A stretch of 64,000 nt of DNA. Source: Dendrolimus kikuchii. Taxonomy: Eukaryota > Arthropoda > Insecta > Lepidoptera > Lasiocampidae. Positions 33,338 to 43,744 of the stretch are shown in pieces (positions within the stretch are counted from its first letter, which is position 1; each line of letters begins with the position of its first letter). The DNA lies in assembly GCA_019925095.2 (NCBI GenBank), contig CM034397.1:6467763-6531762 (forward strand). The letters run 5' to 3'. The notes beneath the pieces were generated by a model. It was not told the origin of the DNA. It ran no database searches and saw only the letters and a program-made list of their open reading frames with translations. The position numbers and the translations under genes are program-made.

Positions 33338-36074
33338 TCATCTGACCCAGATGAATGTGATACTTCATCTTCATCGCCATTCGACCAGGGTTTCATCAAA
33401 TCTGCTGAACTGGTGGTATTCATAGGTCCTTCACCATTGCCAATTTTCCTTACAACGTATCTGTCATTTTTCTTCTTCTCTATAATTTTATATGGTCCTA
33501 AATATTTCGGGTTTAACTTATATCCTTGTACAAATTGTGTTCTCTTAATCGCAACTAAATCTCCAATTTCGTACTGTATAGCTTGTGTTCTCTTTTTGTT
33601 ATAAACTTTCCTATTTTCTTCCTGAATTTTCTGAATATTTTGCCTCGCCTTTCTATAAGTTCTAATCGTTGAATTTCAAATTTTTCTTTACAATTATCTA
33701 TGTAGTAATCTCTATTAATTAATTCCTCAGTTTTCAAAATTCCAAAATGACCCTTTTCATGACATTTTCTTATTATTTCATTCTGCATCTTTTTAGGTAC
33801 AACAATCAGTTTAGTTCCATCTTTAGCTTTACATAAAACTCCATTCTCCAGAATAAAATTTTCATATGACTCTTTTTCTAAAATTTTCTTTAATAGTTTT
33901 ATCTTCAGGTCATCATCTTGAGCTCTCTTCAGACGTGCTGTAGTTTCGGTAAGTATTAGACTAACAGGATTTCTGCTCAAAGCGTCTACGTGTCTCATTT
34001 GGGTTCCAGATCGGTGTTCTATCTTATAGTCAAATTCTTCAAGAAGGAGTGCCCATCGAGCAACTCTCGGAGGTAAGTCTTTTTTCTGTAACGTCATAGT
34101 TAAGGCTGAGCAGTCAGTCACAATTTTAAAGCGGACTCCAAGTAAGTAAACTCTGAATTTCTTGACAGCTTCTACAATAGCTAAAATTTCTAAGTAGTAA
34201 CTATGGTATTTCTTCTCAGCAGGAGTAGTCTTTTTGCTCATATAGTGAACAGGGTGTAGCTGATTGTCGTGTGGATTCCTTTGCAATAAAACAGCTCCAT
34301 ATCCGTCTATACTTGCGTCTGTATGTAACTCTGTCTCAAAATTAGGGTTGTAAATTCGTAAAACTGGTGAGGAACATAAAATATGTTTCAATTCTTCGAA
34401 AGCTCTCTCACACTTTAGATCAAAGTTAAACATAACATTAGTCTTCAATAATTCTGTTAGTGGCTTTGCTATTATTGAGTAGTTCTTAACAAATTTTCTA
34501 AAATAGCCAGTCAGTCCTAAAAATGATCGTAATGATTTGATATTATGAGGCTTTTTAAATTTTGCAACAGCATGTATCTTTTCCTTTATAATCTTCTTAT
34601 TTAGCTTTCTAAAATCTATACATAATCTGTAGCTTCCATTTTTCTTTTTCGCTAACACGATAGGGCTTGCATATTCCGATTTACTAGGTTTTATTACTTC
34701 TTGATCTAACCATCCTTGTATCTGTTTATTAACTATGTCCTTTTCTAGAGGTGACAGCCTTCGTGGAGTCTGGTGTATAGGATCTTCATCAGTAAGTATG
34801 ATTTTCAATTTAACATTTGATTCCTTCTTTCTAGTCTTCAAGTTATCGTAATTATCCAATAAATGTTTAATCTTGTCTTTATATTTCAGCTTCTTGATAT
34901 CATATTTCTCATCAAATTCTTCTTCGTAGTCGTTAATTTGTGTAAGGTGTAATATTCTTTTTACAGAGATCCCGTCGGCAGAGAAAATAATTTCAACGTC
35001 TTTTAATATCGGGTTTCCAAGTATGACATTAACAGGTATTACATCATCGTCGATAACATGCATCAAGGTTTCAAAATGAACGTTGTCTATTTCAACTTTT
35101 GCCATAAAAGATCCCTTCGTGCAAACTTCGTACTCGGCTATTCCTGATAATTTGAGAGTATCTTTAATATTATAATCATTATTCTCGAGAAAATTTTGTT
35201 TGTAATAACTCTCACAAATTAAATTCGCATCGCTTCCAGTATCAATAAAGGTTTTAACTGTAACTCCGTTAATTTTCGCTTCTTTATATGGCTTAACAAC
35301 ATCTGTACTAACTTTCTCATCTTGAATTTTCAGTGTCTTATTTGTAGAACTTTGGCATTCTTTTGACTTATGTCCATATCCATTACATTTGAAGCATTTT
35401 ATACCTTTAGTACAAGCTGGTGATTGGTGATCAGTTTCACCACAATTGTAGCATCTTTTGATGGTATGATTTTTACGTCCGGTTGTCATCTGAATAGGTC
35501 TTTGTTGCATCTTGTGTTCTTTAATCTGTGCATATACTTCAAGTTTCTTTCTAAATTGTTTGATATCAGTGGCTCCGTAAAGAATGGCCTTATTTATTTC
35601 AGAATCACGAATTCCATCAATAACATATTCAATAAGTGCCTCATCTTCTAAATTTCCATGCAACGCCAGTTCTTTCATATGTAAAAAATACTGTTGATAT
35701 GTCTCATCCGGTTTCATTTTGCGTGATGCTAATTTCTTGTGAATGCTAGCACTATTTAATTTCGAACCAAATTCTTCTAATAAAGATTCTTTTAATGTAT
35801 CCCATGACGTAATAGAGCCTAGCGATCGTAAAAATAATTTAGCTGTACCTGAAAGCAGTCTCTTCGCGTAAATAAGTTTTTCAAGATTATTCCATTCCAT
35901 TAAATTTGCAGTGTCATTAAAATCGGTCAGCCAATTCGTAATAGGGTAGGTATCATCGCCTGTGAACGGTGTCATTGATTTTTCCAAGTCGCTAAATGAA
36001 ATTCGTACTCTGTAACCAGCTTCTGAACAATTACTATCTGAGTCTTCAATATCTTTATTTTTCTTCGGTGGCAT
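33338..36074 (-). pseudogene. Gag-pol of gypsy element with RT-core and IN-core deletions
   Basis: The ORF from 36074 has gag (about residues 20-190); two CCHC zinc knuckles (CYNCGETDHQSPAC and CFKCNGYGHKSKEC, about 208-245); a retropepsin with IDTGSD near residue 277; and the start of RT up to LCIDFRKLNKK (about 490). It then jumps at residue ~499 directly to the end of the RT thumb/connection (SLRSFLGLTGYFRKF). The palm with the YxDD active site is missing but the frame is kept. RNase H follows (TDASIDGYG near 586; ALSRNP near 705), then the integrase HHCC zinc domain (CHEKGHFGILKTEEL near 770-780). A second deletion near 33665 removes the integrase catalytic core and shifts the frame: the ORF ends at 33555, but the integrase C-terminus (EIGDLVAI, then YLGPYKI) stays readable in another frame down to a TGA at 33340-33338. 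Not functional for polymerisation or integration. Confidence 0.85.
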
Positions 36075-36354
36075 CTTGTATGATTGGTTGTAAGTCTTTC
36101 AGTCGTAAAAAATAACCAATTCATAAAACGTCTTCATAAAAGAAAAATAATAGTCTTTATTCCAAATTCTGGGAAATTTTATGCGCTGGTATCATTATGC
36201 AAATTAGTGTCGGTAAAACAGCACACAATGACTCGTCTTCAATTTTAATTTCGAGGTTGTTTCGTAATCATCAGATCAAAACTCACGTTAAAACAATGCT
36301 TCGCAGGATTCTTACATGATCCTGGTATGATCCTGGCACGAGCCTCCATAAAGT
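36075..36354 (-). other. Leader of the second gypsy element
   Basis: Non-coding region between the 5' LTR and gag. Six bases from the LTR, the - strand reads TGGAGGCTCGTGCCAGG (36332-36348), a candidate primer-binding site. The tRNA is not assigned. Confidence 0.6.
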
Positions 36355-36534
36355 TGTGGGTTTTGTTTGAAGAAAAGCAAAACAAACTTCCTTAGAACAG
36401 TCTTACATCGTTTATTCATAGACTACCTCTTCTCACTATCTTTTGACACTGACATTTACAATATCAGGTTTATAAATTTAAAAAACATAATGTGTGGCCT
36501 GGCTACCGAGTCGGAATGCGTCTTCGAATCCCAC
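36355..36534 (-). repeat. 5' LTR of the second gypsy element
   Basis: About 180 bp, starting TGTGGG on + and ending 'gaatcccac'. The final A of the expected CCCACA is replaced by the start of the adjacent LINE tail. Confidence 0.8.
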
Positions 36535-36602
36535 TACATACATACATTCATACATAACTTCACGCCAGTTCCCTTGCGGGGTAGGCACGAGCAACAGAGT
36601 GC
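36534..36602 (-). repeat. LINE 3' end (family T), short copy 5
   Basis: On + it reads a 'tacatacatacattcatac' tail, then 'aacttcacgccagttccctt' and 'gcggggtaggcacg'. It is placed exactly at the gypsy LTR terminus. Confidence 0.65.
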
Positions 36603-36624
36603 CTATATATTCACATATATCTAT

Positions 36625-37070
36625 ATTAATTGTTCGTCGTCGGAGTACCGGCCATTCTTGAACCGAATGGTCTGTGCCGCGACGATGGTAAGAGACTGGA
36701 TAGGATGTCTTTAGTGACCTGGAACATGGGTCGATCCTTAGTGTAGGACGCTACGTGCGTCGACGCTGTCTACTTTTCATTTTCTAGACATGTCCATAGC
36801 AGCTAACGTGGCAGCCGAACGTCAGGAGGGTCTGAAACGCCGCAAATATGCATCCATTAGCAATGGATACATATTTGTAGCTTTCAGGGCCTTGGGGACC
36901 CGAAACTCATCGAATCTATCAAGACATAGCAACTCGTTTAATAAAGGTCTCACGTGACCAAAGGGCTGGCCTGTATTAAGGCAGCGTACCTATTAGCGTT
37001 GCCATACAACGAGATAACGAGAAAATGAAGCCAGCGTTTTGGGAACGTTCTCAACTGACTGCGGTTTAGG
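36625..37070 (+). pseudogene. LINE remnant (unclassified)
   Basis: A GC-richer stretch with broken frames. Readable pieces include 'VAAERQEGLKRRKYA' (about 36810-36855) and 'FVAFRALGTRN', plus further segments to about 37050, separated by stops. The style matches the post-RT end of decayed non-LTR elements, but the clade cannot be fixed by eye. Confidence 0.4.
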
Positions 37071-37455
37071 ACTCGTATATTATTTGTAATTTTCATTTAT
37101 TTGTAAGTTAGTTTATTTGTAATATTTAATTGTATTTTTTTTTAAAGTTAGTGCAATCCATCTAAATAATTTTAAATTACAAATTTGTAGTATGTGTCAA
37201 CTCTCAAGTTGTTATACATTGCTTAAAATATGAGAGTCATCCCTAATTATAGTATTTCGGAATTTTGCTACACCCTTATGCAGCGGGATATAGAATATAC
37301 TCTTACTTCTAACCAAAATTCACCTATAAAGAATAAAAACTTTCTTTACTTTCTAAGTAATATCCGAATCTACGGAGATGACGTAAATACGGATAATACT
37401 TACCGAACCCTAAAAATAAAATACTTTAGAAAGTTCAAAATAAATGTTACTCACT
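37070..37455. other. No gene seen
   Basis: AT-rich. An open frame of 75 codons (37230-37457) is AT-driven and without recognisable features. Confidence 0.35.
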
Positions 37456-37464
37456 AACGGTCTT

Positions 37465-37552
37465 ATTCATAGAGTTAGAGTAAGTTTGAACGCTTCTTTA
37501 AGAACCACAAAGAAGCGTTTAAACTTACTATAACTAACTCTCTATGAATTAT
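37465..37552. repeat. Short palindromic hairpin element
   Basis: 'ttcatagagttagagtaagt' at the left and 'cttactataactaactctct' then 'atgaa' at the right are imperfect reverse complements. The inner parts 'gaacgcttcttt' and 'aaagaagcgttt' also pair. Total about 88 bp with a 9-nt loop; MITE-like. Confidence 0.6.
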
Positions 37553-37904
37553 ACCACAAAAAATTTAAGTGCTGTTTTCCAATATTATTATGCTGTATAT
37601 ATAAATATATTAAAACGATATCGCAAAGATACCAGGTTGGTAAACATTTAATAGCCGCAATTAACGTTTGTTAATTGCAAATTAAAGTAATACGTAAAGT
37701 TAAAGTTAACATTTACATTTCTTAATCAGTGTTATTAAACACAATTGCAACCCGAAAAGTAATCAATCGTGATAATTATAAAGTTTAATGCATTTTAAAC
37801 AAATTGTTAAGAGCAGTTTACATGCAATGACTGGACTCTTTTCTTGCAGATAACGCGTCTCACGCGCATTCTGAAACGTCAATTCGTAGAATCTGCCTAT
37901 ATAG

Positions 37905-38450
37905 AAAACTAGCTTTTGCCCGCGACTTAAACAATGCAGATTCTGTTCTATCTGTCGTGAACAGTACTTTTTCTGAATGAAAGCTACCTTATGTCCTTTT
38001 CTGTAACCCTGACAATATAAATGTAAACTTTGATAATGATCGATTGAAGGAACAAAAAAAAACTCGCATTCACATCTTCTTTACATGGTACAAAACAAAG
38101 TCGCTTGTCACGTCTGTCTTTCTGTTTAGTGTCTATATATCCGCTAACTCCTAAACAAACCGATTTTTAAGCGCTTTCTATCATCAGTTAGGTAAATGTT
38201 CAAGGAAGTGTGATATCAAAATAAATAGCGAAGTTCAAGTAAACCTTTGCTATTAATAAGAAAATCACCGTTTTTAGATTTTTTGTCTACCTGAACATCT
38301 AATGGACAGTTGGATATACGCGCTGCAACTCGCGCGTCGAAATTTATCCACGATAAAATCAATACGAAAGAAAATCATTAAGTGGCTTTATCGCTTTTTT
38401 AAGTTACGTAGCACCTATACTGACGTCTGAATAAATTTACTAACTAACTA
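37905..38450 (+). repeat. Dispersed repeat B relative
   Basis: It starts 'aaactagcttttgcccgcga' and later has 'atatccgctaactcctaaac' and 'gcgctttctatcatcagtta', which also occur in diverged form near 47560-47620. Non-coding. Confidence 0.5.
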
Positions 38451-38454
38451 AACT

Positions 38455-38770
38455 AACTCCGTTGGCTTAGCGATCCAAAATGTGTCTTAGCCTCCAAAAC
38501 GAGAACACGCTACCTATTATTGTCCTATGCGATTTCTTTCCAGTTATGGGCTTGAAGGTCACATAGGTCAGCCTTTACTCTGTCCCTCCACCGGTACTTG
38601 GGGCGACTGACCGGACGTCCCGCCGTCTCAAATAGGCCCTCTTCACGCTTCGATCCTCTCCCATCAGTTCCACCTGATCGAGCCAACGGAGGTGGTGATA
38701 TTTTATCTCTCCTATTATGTTAGACTTGGCCACGAGATTTTTAATTTCAACGTTGGTTCGGACCCTCTAG
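38455..38770 (-). pseudogene. LINE ORF C-terminal fragment (third type)
   Basis: On the - strand, broken frames give 'YHHLRWLDQVELM', 'EDRSVKRAYL', 'KYRWRDRVKADLCDLQAHNW' and 'KEIA' in the order found at the ends of RTE-related ORFs (RNA-binding tail after the RT). It differs from both family T and the RTE copy at 50082-52148. Frame changes make it inactive. Confidence 0.6.
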
Positions 38771-38779
38771 CTACCATCG

Positions 38780-39645
38780 TCTCTCCAATGGAGAGACTGA
38801 ATCAATTAAAAAATATAATTATAAATACATTTAAACTTTTTTAACGTACCTAGTATAGCTATTTTGAATAAGGGGGTAGAACGTTGGTTGTAGGATTGAA
38901 AGGTTTTTCAACGTTGCGGTTGTTTCTTTCTATACAGTCTCGACAATGAACCGATCATCGTGAAATTTTGGTAATAGGAGGGCCATGGGGATTCTTTTAT
39001 TCTAGAATTAGTACCTATATTTTCGGCAGAATACAGATACCATTTTACAGAACTAATAATTCGTTCCGAGCTACCTGGGCAGTAGACCAATTTTAGTAGT
39101 GCGGGGCAGTTTAAGAATCGTGTAAGCGGAACAGAGCAAACAACACTTTACCATTTCCGCTTGCGAATAAAATTTAAAATAGATAGATATTTACATGTAG
39201 GAAATTGGTCTGCACTTCTCTGCACAAACGGAAACAACTTGTCGGAATTATAAGATGTGTAAAACTCTACGAAGATTCGTCTAGTAAAGATGGATGGAAA
39301 TATTTAGAGCATAAAATTATATAAACTACTAGGAATTTAAATCTAGTGATTTATATAATAATTATGATACAAAACGAATATTTCTTAGTTATTACTACGT
39401 CGCCGTAATTTAAAATTGCATCCATAATATTGAGTGTAAAATATTCATATTATTTTAATGAATGAGTTAAGTAGTTATTAAAATTAGTTTACGTAACAAA
39501 AACGATTAGACATCACACGATCTTTCATAACCAGTAGTAGGTAGCATAAACAATGCCCAAAATTCAAGTCAAGATAATAGTAAAGCTTGTTGAAAAGAAG
39601 AAGCAAAAAATGAAATGAAATTTTATCAATTTATTTTAGGTATCT
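38780..39645. other. No gene seen
   Basis: AT-rich; nothing recognised. Confidence 0.4.
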
Positions 39646-39649
39646 TTAT

Positions 39650-39850
39650 AATAACCAAACACTACACAAACTATATGTTATCCAGGACTTCGTCCGCTTT
39701 ATTGTTTTACTTTCTTATTGCAGTAAAAATACAACTGTAATGCTGATATACGTATTATTTCGTATCCAACTTACTGAATAGTGGGTTGCCCATAAAAAAA
39801 ATCACCCCTATTTCACCCTCTCCGAAACTGTTTATGACACCAAAAGTTAA
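39650..39850 (+). repeat. Dispersed repeat B fragment
   Basis: 'tccaggacttcgtccgcttt' and a later 'cctatttcaccctct' block resemble 18045-18545. Short and degenerate. Confidence 0.35.
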
Positions 39851-39959
39851 TTATTTTTATATGAAGAACTTAGACTGTTCTTTATATAAATATAATTATC
39901 TCGTTGTCAAATATAATTAAAATCCGTTTAATCGTTAAAAGGTGACAAAATATTTGTAT

Positions 39960-40365
39960 TGTTACGAATTGCTGGACTCGAATTAAAATGCCGTTAAAAT
40001 TACTATAGATTTTATTACAATTATACAAACACGTATAACACATGTACAAATATAACTGAACATAACCAGTGCAAACGTAATGCACGATCCAATAACACGC
40101 GCAAAGTCCGTCACTAACGTCTTGCTTCGCTTGTGGCTATGGCTTGCTTTATACTGCACCAATACAATATGTCTCACGCCCGCGTGGACTGAATTTCTTA
40201 GAATCACACCTGGCTAATGACCACCATAAAATATTACAAAACACAATGGGCTGTTTTTCTAATTACAAATTAAACAAAAGAAGTCCAAATGCCAAAAAGG
40301 TATTAAAATGTATTTCTACAGAAGCAGGTGTGAATTTGTCTTTTGTCGGCATTCAGGCCGTAACA
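39960..40365 (-). mobile_element. Solo LTR (family L), copy 2
   Basis: 406 bp bounded by TGTTACG and CCGTAACA. The flanks are GTAT (39956-39959) and CTAT (40366-40369), an imperfect duplication. It is opposite in orientation to 12952-13440, with a shared 'ctcgaattaaaatgccg' end, a shared 'cacgtataacac' block and a TATA-like 'agtataaagc' (- strand, near 40148). Confidence 0.75.
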
Positions 40366-40369
40366 CTAT

Positions 40370-40980
40370 GTATAATATATACATATATGTATATATATAT
40401 TTTTAAATATACATATATAAAGTTATAGTAACTTAATATGGTCACGCGTTGCTGTGACAGTCTGACATTATTTATTAGGGAAGTATATAAAAGTATTCCT
40501 GCAAAAACAGACTTGCCGTTATCTCGACTTGAGTTGTACTTTAGGTGCACTGCTTATAAAAAAAAAATATGGATAAAGTGCCGGGTAGCATCTAGTATCT
40601 AGTATATAGATACATTCTTCTATTAAAAAGCAACGTTATGTAAATGTCTACTTTATCCATCGACTACTTTTGGAGTGACTTATACGGAAGCTAGTTTTTG
40701 TGCATAAAGATTAGTATGTATTAAGTTTTAAAGAACATTTTCGAGATACAAATTTACCTAAGGTTGAATATGAAGGAGCAAGACAAGAGCTAAAGTAAAC
40801 CGTTTTCAGAAAACAGGAAAAAGAAAACACTTGTCGTAAAAAAGCCTGAATTACAATCACATTGATTAAGTTGTTAGTCAAGTTGCAAAATTGGCGAGTT
40901 AAGTCCATATCATTGTTTGGAAAGACTCAATCTAGTAATATGTTCTGGTTTAAAATATATAGAATTAAGTAATTAATTTT
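40370..40980. other. No gene seen; TA-rich run
   Basis: It starts with a 'tatacatatatgtatatata' run (40376-40425). The rest is AT-rich with nothing recognised. Confidence 0.4.
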
Positions 40981-41038
40981 TTTTCTTAAGTTTTCGCGAC
41001 TTGTATACATAATAAAAACCGTTAAAACGTAGTTTTAT
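40981..41038. repeat. Collapsed Penelope-type inverted element
   Basis: It retains the family tip 'ttcttaagttttcgcgactt' and 'gtatacataataaaa', then jumps to the last 18 bp of the opposite arm ('ccgttaaaacgtagtttt'). This is what remains if most of the palindrome is deleted between the arms. Confidence 0.65.
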
Positions 41039-41044
41039 AATTAC

Positions 41045-41512
41045 ATTTTGGTTATGCAAATGATTTATCAAACTATACTTACGCTACTGTTCGTAACAGA
41101 TAGTTGCTTTTGTTGTGTGTTGTGTACTTAAAATATTTTATGTACAACAAATGAGTGTATGGCGTTCTGGCGTGATTTGCAGTCATAAAAAATTCATTAC
41201 CTAATCTTACATTGCTTAATGTTTGTATAATTTTGCTTTAAATAACTACGGATTTTTTATTAATGATCATAATGATCTGCTGTACAAATTTTAAATCAAT
41301 CCGTATTACCATTGATACTTTTGCAAGCTTGGAAATAAACATCGGTATTTGCAGAATTTAATCAATTTTAAAATAACAAATGTTACGTAAAATTCTCGAT
41401 TTGCTAAAGGTCGGGCGCGCTTACAGCGATAGCGGCCGGTGAGTGTCAGACTGAAAGAATAATCAAATCTTCATAATAAGCCCTGTGTGTGTCGGTCTAT
41501 TTATAGTAAAGG
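41045..41512. other. No gene seen; small GC patch
   Basis: A patch at 41405-41455 ('gggcgcgcttacagcgatag') includes a donor-like 'ggtgagtg'. It could be an untranslated first exon of the + strand gene downstream, but this cannot be shown. Confidence 0.3.
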
Positions 41513-41514
41513 GT

Positions 41515-41755
41515 TCTGAGGTGTTACTCTCAGACGCCTTTCGTCGTTCGTTTTTATCCGATCAGCCCAAACGAGTCATTGCAATTTTAGATAGAAGAAA
41601 GGAAGAACAAAAATGTCTTTAAAACTACAATAATAAAGTCTATAAAATATAAAAATACATACAATGGAAATTGCACTAAAATATTTTAAAAAACAAGCAA
41701 AGAAGTTCTGAAACGAAAACGAACGACGAAAGACTTTACAGAGTAAGACCTCTAT
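41515..41755. repeat. MITE with about 40-bp terminal inverted repeats
   Basis: The left arm has 'gaggtgttactct' and 'ctttcgtcgttcgttttt'. The right arm has 'aaaacgaacgacgaaag' and 'agagtaagacctc'. The arms pair with a few mismatches. The interior is AT-rich and non-coding. No clear target duplication. Confidence 0.65.
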
Positions 41756-41759
41756 AACG

Positions 41760-43500
41760 GCGACGAATGTTTATTTATTATTCATTTAAAGTATTTTAAG
41801 CGTTATTTTGAAACCATAATCATTATATTTTATATATGATTCCTCTTCGTTAGTGGGTTCTACGTTTAATTGTGAATCCGGTTCCCACGTAACCAATTGT
41901 TTTAAATCAAATAAATATTTATATTTGCAAACAATTTTGTTTTAGGATCACGATGTCAATTATTCTATAGATTCTAATACACTTAATTTAAACGTAGAAC
42001 AAAACTAAATATCACCTTGCTAATAGTTATTAGTAACTGGTTTTAAAAATTGTTTCATAATACTAATAAACATAAAATTATAACACTTACTGCCATCGCT
42101 TGTTATCGTTAAATTTCACTGAAGCCGAGTTTCCCATGTCAGAAGGTTGTTCAGTGTGATCCGTCCTGGATTACTATGGATCGAATTGCACTTTAGAACA
42201 ATACCGGCTTCTAAACAAACAAAACACGACAACAACGCGTGCAGCCCATTCGAACACCTTCAAGACTTTGAAATGGTAACGCTTCGCCAGGTGCTGGCCG
42301 TGACTTTCCCTCACTAGACCAAGGCTTGCGTCATTTCCCTCACAGATTAAGTATCACTTAGTGCCTAGACAACTCATGATTCATAATGAAAACTTAAAAG
42401 TCAACTGTAATTTTGATAAACAACACGATAAGATTTTTCAATCTTCTTAACAATAGATGGCATAAGTTAAACTAAATTGAAAGCTGAAATCGTTACGTAA
42501 TGTGAGCCTTTGATATAGACATAGTCTTAGGTTTTATCTAGATAACTTATTTTAGCCAAAGTATAAAGTAACGTGATTTCACGTGATGCTTTACGTTTAG
42601 ATTTAGTTACATAGGGAACAAATATCTCGCCATACCATCTTCGCCTTGCCGCGGTAGAATGGTTAGAGCCCAAAAATGCTGCTTGACGTCGTAAGGTACG
42701 ATATTTTGTGTGTCAATGGTGGATAAAAAAAGAAGAATTCTTATGATCGCACTCCGGTGTTGGTTTATCTTGCTGTGAGTCTCAGCCGATTTTGTTAGGA
42801 ATTAAAATGGGTAGAGACGACGTTTATATGATCTAAGGTAGAGACATAAGAGTATTTGGAAATTATAGAAGTCTTGTAGTATATCTTGTCCATGTACCTA
42901 AACATAATACGAAAATATTTTTTGTATAACAAAGGTGTTACTTAAAGCTGCGCAAAACTAAAAGTTGAAATATAAGATGAATAAAATAAACGGGTTCCTA
43001 TAGTAGTATCCAGTATAGGAATTTAGCGGTAGGTATTTTGAGTTTAGGAATATAAATAATAGTACTTACATCTTATGTTTAATTATTTAAAGTAGAAAAC
43101 GTGTTTTGAATTAATTACGAGAAAATAAATTTTACAAAATATATTATTAAATTAAACGGAGTTTTGTTAATTTTCTTTAATATCAAAGGATTTCAAAACA
43201 ATACCTATTTTTTCGATGGTTTTGCACACACCTAATGGTTTACACCCATTTAGGGTTGCACTCTCCTTTGTCTGTGAGGGTTGCGTTTGCAGTTTGCATC
43301 GTAGCAGCCGTTTAGGCCGTCTAGTCTGTTTTAACTTATAGATTTTTTATCTTATTCTATATTATAAACATGACGCTAAAGCTAGCCTGATTAAACAAAG
43401 ACAGATTTAGTTTTTACTTTTTTGTTATTGTTTAATATAATATTATAACAACGAACGTAAAACGAAAAACAGAACGCAAGCATAGTTTAACAATGTTACT
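41760..43500. other. No gene seen
   Basis: AT-rich. A tRNA-like 'gccgcggtagaatggttaga' at 42649-42668 lacks a matching B-box at tRNA spacing. The missing 5' coding exon of eIF2B alpha was looked for here and not found. Confidence 0.4.
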
Positions 43501-43529
43501 GTCAATGTCAGCTAATATTTTTTTAAGTC

Positions 43530-43615
43530 GGGTATTTGAAATATAAAATACAAAATACAGCGTTTCAAGTATATGTATTTAAAATACAAATACAAAATAC
43601 AAATTACAAAATACC
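43530..43615. repeat. Low-complexity 'aaaatacaaa' repeat
   Basis: The unit 'aaatacaa' is repeated about seven times with small variations. Confidence 0.75.
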
Positions 43616-43744
43616 GTCAGGTGTTAGTTTATGTAAATAAAATACTCACAAAAAATCAAATAATAATTATTATTAGGTCCTTGCCTATGTAACTGCCGTT
43701 TTTTTCTGAAATAAGTTAACCTAATTTTATTATATTTTTTTTTA

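Larger units (their letters stand above)
33140..36534 (-). mobile_element. Defective Ty3/gypsy element with short LTRs
   Basis: LTRs of about 180 bp lie at 33140-33320 (3' LTR) and 36355-36534 (5' LTR), with TGTGGG...CCCAC(A) ends and about two differences between them by eye. The internal region encodes gag, protease, partial RT, RNase H and the two ends of integrase. The RT core and the integrase core are deleted. The 5' LTR terminus abuts a family-T LINE tail (36534-36602). Beyond that LINE, 'tata' at 36604-36607 may be the displaced partner of the 'tata' at 33136-33139. Confidence 0.85.

Noticed and set aside
33089..33604. 171-codon open frame on the + strand
   Set aside because: It crosses the 3' LTR and the antisense of the gypsy integrase end; it is a shadow frame.
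42645..42720. tRNA-like 'gcggtagaatggttaga' motif
   Set aside because: There is no B-box at tRNA spacing and no cloverleaf; at most a SINE relic.
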